DNA of 64,000 bases from Chryseobacterium sp. SNU WT5 (GCF_007362475.1 NZ_CP041687.1:2232001-2296000); one strand, 5' to 3'; positions 17,062 through 25,443 are shown, numbered from the stretch's first letter. The notes: a model not told the origin generated them from the sequence alone. Numbers and translations: made by a program.

Positions 17062-18717
17062 ATGGAGGATCAAAGGAAGATATGGTGGCTGAATGAAGAG
17101 TCGGAGCAAATGCTCAACAGAGGTTATTTACTGAAAGGAGAGACCGTAGAAGGAGCGATCTTGAGAATTACGTCTGCTGCTGCAAAACGATTGTACAAAC
17201 CGGAATTACAACCTGCTTTTGAGGAAATGATCACCAAGGGGTGGATCAGTTTTTCTTCACCAGTTTGGGCCAATATGGGAACGGAAAGAGGATTGCCGAT
17301 TTCTTGTTTCAATGTGCACGTGCCAGATAATATCGAGGGAATTACCCACAAATTAGGCGAAGTGATTATGCAGACCAAAATTGGTGGCGGAACTTCCGGC
17401 TATTTTGGTGAACTGAGAAATCGTGGAACTGCAGTAACAGACAACGGAAAATCTTCTGGTGCAGTGTCGTTCATGAAATTATATGATACTGCGATGGATG
17501 TGGTTTCGCAGGGCGGCGTGCGTCGTGGTGCTTTTGCTGCATATTTGGATGTGGACCACGGCGATATTGAAGAATTTTTATCGATAAAAGATATTGGAAG
17601 CCCGATCCAGAATTTGTTTACCGGGATCTGCGTGCCGGATTACTGGATGCAAGACATGATCGATGGCGATATGGACAAACGCAAAATTTGGGCAAGAGTT
17701 TTAGAAAGCCGTGCTCAAAAAGGTTTGCCGTATATTTTCTTCACCGATAATGTGAATAGAAATAAACCTCAGGTTTATAAAGATCTTGGAATGCCGGTAA
17801 ACGCGAGTAATTTGTGTTCTGAAATTATGTTGCCATCGAACCAAGAAGAGTCATTCATTTGCTGTCTATCTTCTATGAATTTAGAATTATACGATGAGTG
17901 GAAAGATACCGATGCTGTGAAATTGGCGATCTATTTCTTAGATGCTGTCTTATCTGAGTTTATTGAGAAAACAGAAGGAAACTATTATCTAACTGGAGCT
18001 AGGAACTTTGCCTTACGTCATAGAGCTCTTGGTTTAGGTGTTTTAGGATATCATTCTTACCTACAGAAAAATATGATTCCATTTGAAAGTTTTGAGGCTA
18101 CGCAATTCAATGCAAAAGCATTCAGACAGATTAAAGAGCAATCGATTGTTGCTTCTCAGGAATTGGCGAATATTTACGGAGAACCAGAATTGCTAAAAGG
18201 TTATGGATTGCGTAATACCACAACGATGGCTATTGCACCTACAACATCCAGTTCTGCAATTTTAGGACAAACCTCACCCGGGATTGAGCCGTTTGCATCC
18301 AATTATTATAAAGCAGGTTTGGCTAAAGGTAACTTTATGCGTAAGAATAAATATCTTTCAGTCTTGCTTCAGGAAAAAGGAATTGATAATGAAGATACAT
18401 GGAGAACAATCATGTTAAACCATGGTTCTGTGCAGAATATTCCAGAACTGACTGACGAAGAAAAAGCGGTATTTAAAACGTTTAGAGAGATTTCTCCAAT
18501 GGAAATTATTTCTCAGGCAGCACAAAGACAACAATATATTGACCAGGGACAATCATTAAACTTGCAAATTCCTGCAACAATGCCTGTGAAGGATGTGAAC
18601 TATCTTTATATTGAAGCTTGGAAAAAAGGAGTTAAATCTTTGTATTACCAAAGAAGTTCTTCAGTTTCTAAAGAAATGATGGTGAACTTTGTGAGTTGCT
18701 CGAGCTGTGAAGCTTAA
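17062..18717 (+). CDS. nrdA: Ribonucleoside-diphosphate reductase alpha subunit (class Ia, short form)
   Basis: The catalytic R1 subunit, 551 residues against about 760 in E. coli. Catalytic residues N250, C252 and E254 are in NLCSEI; the redox cysteines match C82 and C267; the radical-transfer tyrosines are Y528-Y529 in LYYQRS; the mobile C-terminal pair is C546/C549. The N-terminus (MEDQRKIWWLNEES) starts directly in the alpha-helical domain, so the ATP-cone that senses dATP is missing, as it is from NrdB. Overall activity regulation must therefore be absent or different. Start ATG 17062 is preceded by an A-rich stretch. Confidence 0.96.
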   Translation: MEDQRKIWWLNEESEQMLNRGYLLKGETVEGAILRITSAAAKRLYKPELQPAFEEMITKGWISFSSPVWANMGTERGLPISCFNVHVPDNIEGITHKLGEVIMQTKIGGGTSGYFGELRNRGTAVTDNGKSSGAVSFMKLYDTAMDVVSQGGVRRGAFAAYLDVDHGDIEEFLSIKDIGSPIQNLFTGICVPDYWMQDMIDGDMDKRKIWARVLESRAQKGLPYIFFTDNVNRNKPQVYKDLGMPVNASNLCSEIMLPSNQEESFICCLSSMNLELYDEWKDTDAVKLAIYFLDAVLSEFIEKTEGNYYLTGARNFALRHRALGLGVLGYHSYLQKNMIPFESFEATQFNAKAFRQIKEQSIVASQELANIYGEPELLKGYGLRNTTTMAIAPTTSSSAILGQTSPGIEPFASNYYKAGLAKGNFMRKNKYLSVLLQEKGIDNEDTWRTIMLNHGSVQNIPELTDEEKAVFKTFREISPMEIISQAAQRQQYIDQGQSLNLQIPATMPVKDVNYLYIEAWKKGVKSLYYQRSSSVSKEMMVNFVSCSSCEA

Positions 18718-18753
18718 AAGAGTTTAAGATTATAGACCAATAGATTATAGACT

Positions 18754-18784
18754 AAACCGTAGAATTTTTTCTACGGTTTTTTTT
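18754..18784 (+). terminator. Intrinsic terminator after nrdA
   Basis: AAACCGTAGA and TCTACGGTTT form a 10-bp perfect stem with a six-base loop, followed by T-rich sequence to 18784. It lies 37 bases after the nrdA stop. Confidence 0.9.
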
Positions 18785-18791
18785 ACCTTTG
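18784..18791 (+). promoter_or_regulatory. Promoter -10 element of the DUF72 gene
   Basis: TACCTTTG matches TAnnTTTG and abuts the nrdA terminator. The leader to ATG 18833 would be about 35 bases. Confidence 0.55.
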
Positions 18792-18832
18792 ATAGGTTAA
18801 GACCTAAATTCTGCAACCTAAAACCTAAAAAA

Positions 18833-19699
18833 ATGAAATTCGGACAAGTATCAGACCCATCTCAAATTGATTTTACCCTTCCTAAAGATCATCCAAGAAC
18901 TGAGGAAATTCTAAAGAAATATCAATCCAGAGATTTCAATGTGTTTGTTGGCTGTGCAAAATGGAATAAAACGGATCTGAAAGGATTCTACCCAAGAGGC
19001 ACTAAAGATGAATTATCCTATTACTCGACGCAATTTAATTCAATTGAGCTGAATGCAACTTTTTACAAATCTCCCACACCAGATCAGGTTTTAACGTGGA
19101 AAGATAAGACGCCGGCTGATTTTAAATTCTTTCCTAAAGTTCCAAATACGGTTTCGCATTACCGAAGGTTATTGAATATCACTGATGTCGTGACTCAATT
19201 TGCCACTTCAGTATTAAATTTTGATGATAAGTTAGGAATGGTCTTTCTTCAGCTCCATGATAATTTTAAACCAAAAGATTTTGACAGACTTGAAAAGTTT
19301 ATTCATGACTGGCCCAAAGAAGTGCCACTAGCCGTTGAGCTAAGAAATGAAGAATGGTTTGCTGATAAAGAAAGATTTGATGCAACAATGGATCTTTTTG
19401 AAAAGTATAATATCACCAATATCATAGTAGATACCGCCGGAAGAAGAGATCTGCTACACATGAGACTTACAACGGCAACTGCATTCATTCGATATGTTGG
19501 TGCTAACCATGAAAGTGATTACACACGACTTGATGATTGGATAGAGCGCATTAAGATCTGGGAACAAGAAGGTCTGAAAAATCTGTATTTCTTTGTTCAT
19601 CAGAATGTGGAGAAAGCATCGCCTCTTTTGTCTGCTTATTTTATTGAAGCACTCAATAAGGAATTCAATATGAACTTACACGTTCCTCTAATGGCATAA
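18833..19699 (+). CDS. DUF72 family TIM-barrel protein
   Basis: A 288-residue protein of the YecE/DUF72 family, a TIM-barrel fold of unestablished biochemical role. Family signatures seen are FVGCAKWNKTDLKGFYPRGT near the N-terminus, FNSIELNATFYKSPTPDQVLTWKDKTP, FKFFPKVPNTVSHYRR, and VPLAVELRNEEWF in the middle. Length is normal. It is a single-gene unit between the nrdA terminator and the Rrf2 regulator. No partner gene is adjacent that would suggest a substrate. Confidence 0.92.
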   Translation: MKFGQVSDPSQIDFTLPKDHPRTEEILKKYQSRDFNVFVGCAKWNKTDLKGFYPRGTKDELSYYSTQFNSIELNATFYKSPTPDQVLTWKDKTPADFKFFPKVPNTVSHYRRLLNITDVVTQFATSVLNFDDKLGMVFLQLHDNFKPKDFDRLEKFIHDWPKEVPLAVELRNEEWFADKERFDATMDLFEKYNITNIIVDTAGRRDLLHMRLTTATAFIRYVGANHESDYTRLDDWIERIKIWEQEGLKNLYFFVHQNVEKASPLLSAYFIEALNKEFNMNLHVPLMA

Positions 19700-19740
19700 G
19701 GAAAAAAGATATTTCTATCTTTTTTGATAATTAAGCAAAA

Positions 19741-19772
19741 AATAATAGAGGACTATTTTGTCTTTTATTATT
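19741..19772. promoter_or_regulatory. Inverted-repeat operator in front of the Rrf2 gene
   Basis: AATAATAGAGGAC, a six-base spacer, then GTCTTTTATTATT. The arms match at 11 of 13 positions when one is reverse-complemented. It overlaps the -33 element of the Rrf2 promoter. The left arm recurs with one change in front of the cbb3 operon (20251-20263). It is probably the Rrf2 protein's own binding site. Confidence 0.65.
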
Positions 19773-19789
19773 ATTTTTCTTTACATTTG
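19756..19789 (+). promoter_or_regulatory. Promoter of the Rrf2 regulator gene
   Basis: TTTTG at 19756-19760, a 21-base spacer, and TACATTTG at 19782-19789 fit the flavobacterial promoter pattern. The -33 element lies within the inverted-repeat operator, which suits autorepression. Confidence 0.7.
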
Positions 19790-19806
19790 TTCTCAGTAAT
19801 AGTGGT

Positions 19807-20241
19807 ATGTTTTCAAAATCATGTGAATATGGAATACGGGCTTCAATTTATGTTACAAAGCATTCGCTTAAGAACAAGAAAGTAAGTTTGAAAGATGTTG
19901 CGAAACATACAGATTCGCCACCCGCATTTATAGCAAAAATATTACAGAAATTGGTAAAAACACAGGTTTTATCTTCTTTTAAAGGTCCTACTGGTGGTTT
20001 TTATGTATCACAGGAGGATTTAAAAGAGCTTACGTTGCTCAGTATTGTATTAGCTATAGATGGTGATGGAATTTTTGAAAACTGCACTTTGGGATTAAGA
20101 AGATGTGATGGCCAAAAACCTTGCCCAATGCATTCTAAATTTATAGTCATTCGTGATGAAATGAGAGAGATGCTGGAAAGTACTTCTTTAAAATCTTTAG
20201 CAGAAGATGTTTCTGACGGGATTACGTTTTTAAAGCGGTAA
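19807..20241 (+). CDS. Rrf2-family transcription regulator, likely Fe-S
   Basis: A 144-residue winged-helix regulator. The DNA-binding part is at the N-terminus (FSKSCEYGIRASIYV, then the recognition helix PPAFIAKILQKLV and the wing KGPTGGFYVS). Three cysteines C93, C100 and C106 (C-X6-C-X5-C) match the cluster-binding pattern of IscR/NsrR-type Rrf2 proteins (usually C-X5-7-C-X5-C), so it probably senses redox, iron-sulfur status or nitric oxide. It lies 46 bases before the cbb3 operon, and identical-type inverted repeats precede both, pointing to autoregulation and control of the oxidase. Which ligand it senses cannot be told. Confidence 0.93.
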   Translation: MFSKSCEYGIRASIYVTKHSLKNKKVSLKDVAKHTDSPPAFIAKILQKLVKTQVLSSFKGPTGGFYVSQEDLKELTLLSIVLAIDGDGIFENCTLGLRRCDGQKPCPMHSKFIVIRDEMREMLESTSLKSLAEDVSDGITFLKR

Positions 20242-20250
20242 TTTTCTTAC

Positions 20251-20282
20251 AATAATAAAGGACAAATTTATCTTATAATATT
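20251..20282. promoter_or_regulatory. Inverted-repeat operator in front of the cbb3 operon
   Basis: AATAATAAAGGAC, spacer AAATTT, then ATCTTATAATATT. The left arm differs by one base from the Rrf2 gene operator, and arm length and spacing are the same. It ends five bases before the ccoN-like ATG. A near-consensus -10 (TAATTTTC, 20239-20246) would place the transcription start inside it, suiting a repressor site. Confidence 0.6.
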
Positions 20283-20287
20283 TCTAT

Positions 20288-22039
20288 ATGAATAATTCAA
20301 TATTTGGGGAATCGGGAATTCAGATTACGGTGCTTCTTATTTTATTGCCGGTACTTGCCGGTTTGGTCATTGCGATTGTAAAAACCTATAGTACGTACAA
20401 AGATTTGAGGAATCGTCGGAAGCTTTTGGAATTTAATAAGAAGATAGAAAATCTTACTCCCGAAGAGCTCGAGTTTTACGAAAAAAGGAAAACGGAAGAA
20501 GAATATCAGATCGCACATAATGAACTGTCTGGAGAGATCCCTCCTTCAGATGAAAAAGGGATTATCCATAACATCAACGTGATTGATGAACTGCGGTTTA
20601 TTCCACATAAAAAAAGCTTTGTTCCACAGAAATATATTTCCCCCGAATTAGCGAAGTTGATTCTATATTTTATCGGTTTCTCTATTTTCTGGTTACTTTT
20701 CGGTACTACTGTCGGGGAATATTTGGGAATTAAGTTCGTAGCCCCAGATGCGGATCATGTAAGTTGGTTAAGTTTTGGGCGGCTACGTCCAGTTCATACC
20801 AATATGGTTTTTTGGGGTTGGGCTTCATTTGCAATGGTTGGTCTTGCCTATTATGTGATTCCACGGGTAAGTAATGTCGGTATTCATAGCCTCAAAATAG
20901 GTTGGTATACTTTGATTTTAATGAATGTCGCTGTGCTGTCAGGAACCATTTCATTAATGGCTGGTATTAATAATGGAGGTGGTGAATACCGGGAATACAT
21001 CTGGCCAGTGATGGCAATTTTCGCTGCGGGCATCGTGATGTCGCTTTATAATTTCTTAATGACGGTTGCCAAGCGTACAACTCATGAAATTTATGTTTCA
21101 AATTGGTATATTATTTCTGCAATGATGTATGTGGTCGTTATTTTGGTTGTGGCTTATGTTCCGATCTGGCAAGACGGTTTGGCAGAAACAATCATTCAAG
21201 GATATTATATGCATCAAGGAGTGGGAATGTGGTTCATGTTTTTAAGTCTTGGTTTGATGTATTACTTCTTACCACAACAATTGAATAAACCGATTTACTC
21301 TTACAGTTTAGGGATCTTGGCTTTTTGGACGCAAATTATCTTTTATACGCTAATTGGAAGCCATCACTTTATATTTAGTGCCATCCCTTGGTGGATGCAA
21401 ACCGTGGCCATTGTAGCGAGTGTAGGTATGGTAATTCCAGTTGTAGCAGGAACGGCTAACTTTTTATTAACATTCAATGGAGCTTGGTATCAGGTGAAAA
21501 ATTCTTACACGCTTCCATTTTATATCATCGGTATAATTTTCTATTTCACAGGCTCGATGCAGGGAACAGTAGAAGCATTTCGATTTACAAATTTGATTTG
21601 GCACTTTACCGACTTCACGGTTGCTCACTCGCATTTAACGATGTACGGAATTATTACATTTATGCTGTGGGGATTCATCTATACTTTAATTCCGAGGATT
21701 ACTGGAAAAGAACCACCAAAAATTTCGGTGGGTATTCATTTCTGGTTAGCTTTGATAGGATTGATGTTCTACACCGTTTCATTGATGATTGGGTCTACGG
21801 CGAAAGGATTACTTTGGATGGAAAATAAACCATTTATTCAAAGTGTCGTGCTCATGGCTCCTTATTGGTTATGGCGTGCCATCGGTGGTACCATGATGTG
21901 GATCTCGCACTTTGTTTTCGCTTATAATTTCTATAAAATGGTCAATAAAAAACCAGATGTGATCATTCCGACCACTCCAGCAGAAATTTTGGAAGCAAAA
22001 AGACAACTGAAAAATACTGAATACATCCCTACAAAATAA
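20288..22039 (+). CDS. ccoN: cbb3-type cytochrome c oxidase subunit I, N-terminally extended
   Basis: The 583-residue catalytic heme-copper subunit, reducing O2 in the inner membrane. Ligands match CcoN: low-spin heme b H170 and H449, high-spin heme H447 (AHSH), CuB H309, H359 and H360. Y353 lies six residues before H359, as the cross-linked tyrosine does in CcoN. That argues for an oxidase and against a NorB. About 120 residues precede the first canonical helix: one extra transmembrane helix (about 13-32) and a charged, cytosolic-looking stretch (35-115). The gene is preceded by the operator shared with the Rrf2 gene and followed after nine bases by the cytochrome gene. Confidence 0.9.
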   Translation: MNNSIFGESGIQITVLLILLPVLAGLVIAIVKTYSTYKDLRNRRKLLEFNKKIENLTPEELEFYEKRKTEEEYQIAHNELSGEIPPSDEKGIIHNINVIDELRFIPHKKSFVPQKYISPELAKLILYFIGFSIFWLLFGTTVGEYLGIKFVAPDADHVSWLSFGRLRPVHTNMVFWGWASFAMVGLAYYVIPRVSNVGIHSLKIGWYTLILMNVAVLSGTISLMAGINNGGGEYREYIWPVMAIFAAGIVMSLYNFLMTVAKRTTHEIYVSNWYIISAMMYVVVILVVAYVPIWQDGLAETIIQGYYMHQGVGMWFMFLSLGLMYYFLPQQLNKPIYSYSLGILAFWTQIIFYTLIGSHHFIFSAIPWWMQTVAIVASVGMVIPVVAGTANFLLTFNGAWYQVKNSYTLPFYIIGIIFYFTGSMQGTVEAFRFTNLIWHFTDFTVAHSHLTMYGIITFMLWGFIYTLIPRITGKEPPKISVGIHFWLALIGLMFYTVSLMIGSTAKGLLWMENKPFIQSVVLMAPYWLWRAIGGTMMWISHFVFAYNFYKMVNKKPDVIIPTTPAEILEAKRQLKNTEYIPTK

Positions 22040-22048
22040 ATTGGAATA

Positions 22049-23041
22049 ATGGAATTTTTAAATAATCATAAAACTTTGTTCTGGTCGGCATTAATTTTAT
22101 TTCTGTTCCTTACTTTACAGATTGCAATTTTGCCTGCTTTTACTAATCAACAAGTATACAAGCCATTACCCGACGCGAAACCATTGACCAAAGATGAAGC
22201 AGCAGGAAAAGCTGTTTATATTGAAAACGGTTGCATCGCTTGTCACACCCAACAAGTTCGGGAAGTTGAAATGGATAAAGTGTTTGGTAGCAGACCAAGT
22301 ATCCCTGCAGATTATGCAGGAAATCACCGAACAGATATATGGAGAAATACAGCAAATTTATTAGGTTCTGAAAGAACGGGACCTGATTTAACAGCAATTG
22401 GTGAAAGACAGCCTAGCGTCGATTGGCAGTTACTGCACCTTTATCAACCAAGAGCTGTTGTTAAGGAATCCATCATGCCTTCTTTCTCGTTTCTTTTTGA
22501 AGAAAAAGAATATCTTGACAAAGGAGATATAGAAGTGAAAGTACCAGCGGAGTTTTTAAAACATAAGTTTAAAAAAATTGTTGCGACCAAAAAAGCACTT
22601 CAACTGGTTGCTTATTTAGTAAGTTTGAAACAGACCAAATTGCCTGAAGGGGTGAAACCACAAGAATTTCTTTATAAAAAAGAAGTGAAGAAAACTGCTG
22701 GTGCCGCTGGTGCATCTGATTTGCCGGATGGGGGAGAGTTGTTTACCGCAAACTGTGCAAGCTGTCACCAAGCTAACGGAGAAGGATTACCAGGTGCTTT
22801 CCCGCCTTTGAAAGGAAGCCCGATTGTCGCAGGAGATGATATTGCAGTTTATGTTAATATTATCATGACCGGTTATACAGGGCGACCGGGTTATGGACCA
22901 ATGCCTGCAGTTGGTAAAAACGCCAACTTTACGCCCGAAATGGTTACTGCTATTATGAATCACGAAAGATCATCCTGGGGGAATAATGCTAAGCCTGTAA
23001 CTTTAGAACAAGTAAAAGCAGTAATGGATCAAATGAAATAA
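22049..23041 (+). CDS. ccoO: CcoO-like cytochrome c fused to a second cytochrome c domain
   Basis: A 330-residue membrane-anchored dihaem protein passing electrons to the oxidase. An N-terminal helix (FWSALILFLFLTLQIAILPAF) anchors it. The first haem site is C62-I-A-C65-H66 in a CcoO-type domain (ACHTQQVREVE, GSERTGPDLTAIG), with M143 in ESIMPSFSF as likely axial ligand. A second domain of class I type has C236-A-S-C239-H240 and probable ligand Met in YGPMPAVG. It thus combines CcoO with a CcoP-like domain in one chain. No separate ccoP or ccoQ follows, which makes this a compact oxidase. Conventional flavobacterial cbb3 operons also have ccoS, ccoG and ccoI, none of which is here. Confidence 0.88.
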   Translation: MEFLNNHKTLFWSALILFLFLTLQIAILPAFTNQQVYKPLPDAKPLTKDEAAGKAVYIENGCIACHTQQVREVEMDKVFGSRPSIPADYAGNHRTDIWRNTANLLGSERTGPDLTAIGERQPSVDWQLLHLYQPRAVVKESIMPSFSFLFEEKEYLDKGDIEVKVPAEFLKHKFKKIVATKKALQLVAYLVSLKQTKLPEGVKPQEFLYKKEVKKTAGAAGASDLPDGGELFTANCASCHQANGEGLPGAFPPLKGSPIVAGDDIAVYVNIIMTGYTGRPGYGPMPAVGKNANFTPEMVTAIMNHERSSWGNNAKPVTLEQVKAVMDQMK

Positions 23042-23070
23042 ATATTTTTAAATAATATTGAAAACCTTAA

Positions 23071-23340
23071 ATGAAAAACATGAGAAATATTAAAAATGTC
23101 GCAATTGTCTTTTTCTTACTGTTAGTGAATTTCGCCTTAGCGTGTGATGCCTGTAAATTACAACAGCCAGCGGTGACCAGAGATTTCACACATGGAGTAG
23201 GACCTCGTGGGGATTTCGATTGGATTATCGTTGCAATAATCGCGGTGCTTACCATTTTTACTTTTGTTTATTCTTTAAAGTATTTGGTGAAACCTGGAGA
23301 AAAAGAAAGAAATCACATAAAGAATTCTATTTTCAATTAA
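23071..23340 (+). CDS. Small membrane protein in the cbb3 operon
   Basis: An 89-residue protein (86 if the second ATG at 23080 is used). It has a signal-like hydrophobic start ending at ALACDACKLQQP, a short polar segment, and one transmembrane helix (WIIVAIIAVLTIFTFVYSL) with a basic C-terminus. The C-D-A-C pair right after the predicted cleavage site might bind metal or be a lipobox-like site; there is no haem histidine after it. It starts 29 bases after the cytochrome gene and is surely cotranscribed. I do not recognise the family; an accessory role in the oxidase is inferred from position only. Confidence 0.75.
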   Translation: MKNMRNIKNVAIVFFLLLVNFALACDACKLQQPAVTRDFTHGVGPRGDFDWIIVAIIAVLTIFTFVYSLKYLVKPGEKERNHIKNSIFN

Positions 23341-23358
23341 TCCAAAAAAAAGTTAAAG

Positions 23359-23772
23359 ATGACTAAAGATAGAAGTTCCGTTTTTCTTTTTATCGACGAC
23401 GAAGTAAAGCCGCTCGCAGAGCTGGAAACTCCAATCGTATTTGATTTTGACACCTCAAAATTAACAGATGGTGATCATATTTTAAAGATTGTAAGCAAGT
23501 CGCCTACAGGAAGAGAAGGGATTAGAAAAATAAATTTCACGGTAAAAAATGGTCCGTCTATTAGTGTAGAAGGGCTTAACGAAGACGATATCGTAGATGG
23601 AGTTCTTCCATTAATGATTAATGCCTACGACAAAGGGAATCAAAAAAGTTTCGTTATCGAGGGAAGTGAAACTCCACAAACCGTTCCTGTTTGGATGTGG
23701 ATTATTATGATTTTAATCGCTGGTTGGGGTGCATATTATTTAATTACTTATTTCAGCGGCCTCCCCTATTAA
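23359..23772 (+). CDS. Tail-anchored protein with Ig-like domain in the cbb3 operon
   Basis: A 137-residue protein. Residues 1 to about 105 look like a beta-sandwich (LTDGDHILKIVSKSPTGREG, then RKINFTVKNGP), followed by a proline-bounded transmembrane helix (VPVWMWIIMILIAGWGAYYL) near the C-terminus. There is no signal peptide, so the domain may be cytosolic unless the tail helix inserts N-out. It is the last gene of the oxidase operon, 18 bases after the previous gene, and is followed by a strong terminator. Function unknown; an assembly or accessory role is only suggested by the operon. Confidence 0.75.
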   Translation: MTKDRSSVFLFIDDEVKPLAELETPIVFDFDTSKLTDGDHILKIVSKSPTGREGIRKINFTVKNGPSISVEGLNEDDIVDGVLPLMINAYDKGNQKSFVIEGSETPQTVPVWMWIIMILIAGWGAYYLITYFSGLPY

Positions 23773-23841
23773 AGACCTTATTTTCTCCTGACAATAATTA
23801 TTGCTCCATGATAATATTTCAGTTTAATTATTTTAAAAGAC

Positions 23842-23872
23842 AAAACGGTTTCAAAATTTTTGAAACCGTTTT
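23842..23872. terminator. Bidirectional terminator
   Basis: AAAACGGTTTCAAAA and TTTTGAAACCGTTTT form a perfect 15-base inverted repeat around a single T, with an A/T-rich flank on each side. It lies between the convergent cbb3 operon and the YARHG gene. Confidence 0.88.
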
Positions 23873-23878
23873 ATAGCT

Positions 23879-24793
23879 TTATCTACCGAAAGTATCATAC
23901 TTGTCTTCTGCATATTTAATGAATCGTGTCAGCATTATGATATTTCCTTTTTCCATTTCGGTCAGCTCTTTTTCAACGTCATTAGAAACGGGAATATACC
24001 AGTCGGTTTGCTCGAAAAAGTTTCTAAAAGTTTCTTTTCTAAAAGAATAACCATGTCTTGCGTAGATTGCATTCTTTATAATTTCAAGATCTATTTTTCG
24101 TAAATTTTTTAATTCTTTTTCCGTAAATGTTTTTTTGGAACCATTAAGTCTGAAGATTGCCTCCGTCCCACTTCTGTTTTGGCGCGACGTGTAAGTTTCG
24201 GTTTTACCTGTTTCATCGTCTGTATACTTATTGGTTACTTCCTTAGAATTAGTCCAGTCTACGAGATCAGTCGACTCTTCATCCAGCATAAAATTAGGAT
24301 TATAGACAAAAGTCTTTTTTATTAATTTCAATTTTTTGAGTGGTGATTTTACTTTCGACTTATTATAAGCGGACCATTTTCCGGTTAAACTGTCTTTCGC
24401 GATGGTAACTTCAAATCGTCCGTCTGTCTTGTCGGATCCTGGTTCGTCCAATATAAATTGGTTGTTTTTTTCATTGAAAATTCCGCGAAATGGCCTTTGG
24501 TTTCCATTTAAAATACTTTGACCGTAAACACTGTCTTTTGTAATACGGTTTATTTTTAGTGATATCTTTTTATATTCATTTTCATCATAGACATAATCAT
24601 CCGTTCTTACCTCGTAGGTACCTGTAAAATCTCCAGTGTAAATTCCATAAAGTTCTTGATGTACCTCCGGGATCTCCACAATGGTGTCTTTCTCAATATT
24701 CTTTTCGGTTATCTCAGTACTGGCTTCTTTTTTACAGCTAGTGAGGGCTAATGAAATTAAAAAGGCGGACAATAAAGTTTTATTTTTCATCAT
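23879..24793 (-). CDS. Lipoprotein with C-terminal YARHG domain
   Basis: A 304-residue exported lipoprotein. The start is placed at ATG 24793: it gives a proper lipoprotein signal (MMKNKTLLSAFLISLALTSC) and overlaps the upstream stop as ATGA, whereas an upstream start would put 20 odd residues before the signal. The middle, about residues 45-165, resembles a small beta-rich domain. The C-terminal about 75 residues form a YARHG domain (KNAIYARHGYSF, then FFEQTDWYIPV), an extracellular module of unknown role found in Bacteroidetes and Firmicutes. Translationally coupled to a DUF2306 protein. Confidence 0.85.
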   Translation of the reverse strand: MMKNKTLLSAFLISLALTSCKKEASTEITEKNIEKDTIVEIPEVHQELYGIYTGDFTGTYEVRTDDYVYDENEYKKISLKINRITKDSVYGQSILNGNQRPFRGIFNEKNNQFILDEPGSDKTDGRFEVTIAKDSLTGKWSAYNKSKVKSPLKKLKLIKKTFVYNPNFMLDEESTDLVDWTNSKEVTNKYTDDETGKTETYTSRQNRSGTEAIFRLNGSKKTFTEKELKNLRKIDLEIIKNAIYARHGYSFRKETFRNFFEQTDWYIPVSNDVEKELTEMEKGNIIMLTRFIKYAEDKYDTFGR

Positions 24794-25443
24794 AGTATTT
24801 TTTTTCTGATTAATAATTCGACTAATAATATATTTGGAATCCAGCCTAACCACGCAACAATTTGGTAAACGTCCATAGGATTAAGTTGAAAGAAGTAAAC
24901 GATGATCCATTTCCAAAGCCTCAAGGTGATTGCTGAAAGAGTAAGTGCAAAACTTCGCCACATCCACTGTTGGTGCGTCGTATAGTTTTTACCACGGACC
25001 GATTGATAAGCTTTGAAGGTTGAAAACCACCAAAAAATCCCCAATAGAACAAATGATATTTTTGAAAAAAAACCTCCGTTTGCAAAAAGGCCCATATAAA
25101 TGCCCGTTGGTGCTGATAGAAATAATAGACCGAAGACATAAATTTTTCCTGAATACTGATGTAATTTTTTAGTACGAAAATTCATTCTAATAATAGCAAA
25201 GAAACCTGCAATTAGAACAAAAATGGAAGAATAAACATGAATATAGAAAAAACTTAAATACTCAGGCCGTGTTTCTACCTCAGTTTGTTTAATCATCAAA
25301 AACGCGACATCCGATTGTGCGGGCACATATTCCAAGGTCAATTTCAACATCAACCAAAAGAAGTAACCAAAACATAGAATTAATCCTGTTTTTAAGGCTA
25401 TTGTCAAATTGTATTTTGAGGATAAGTACGTTTTATTTTGCAA
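24790..25443 (-). CDS. DUF2306 family membrane protein
   Basis: A 217-residue integral membrane protein with about seven hydrophobic segments. Features seen are FFYIHVYSSIFVLIAGFFAI, conserved HQYSGKIYVFGLLFLSAPTGIYM, and THQQWMWRSFALTLSAITLR, with paired histidines typical of DUF2306, a family thought to be haem- or quinone-linked but not characterised. The downstream YARHG lipoprotein gene starts inside its stop codon (ATGA overlap), so the two proteins are probably made together. The role is unknown. Confidence 0.85.
   Translation of the reverse strand: MQNKTYLSSKYNLTIALKTGLILCFGYFFWLMLKLTLEYVPAQSDVAFLMIKQTEVETRPEYLSFFYIHVYSSIFVLIAGFFAIIRMNFRTKKLHQYSGKIYVFGLLFLSAPTGIYMGLFANGGFFSKISFVLLGIFWWFSTFKAYQSVRGKNYTTHQQWMWRSFALTLSAITLRLWKWIIVYFFQLNPMDVYQIVAWLGWIPNILLVELLIRKKIL

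Noticed and set aside
21484-21828. 114-codon frame inside the ccoN-like gene
   Set aside because: Out-of-frame shadow in the same direction; the oxidase frame has all metal ligands.
20288-22039. Nitric oxide reductase (NorB) identity
   Set aside because: The tyrosine six residues before the CuB histidine pair (Y353) and the overall pattern fit CcoN, and NorB-specific glutamates were not recognised.
24794-24853. Earlier start of the YARHG lipoprotein
   Set aside because: It would put 20 residues before the lipoprotein signal; ATG 24793 is coupled to the upstream stop.
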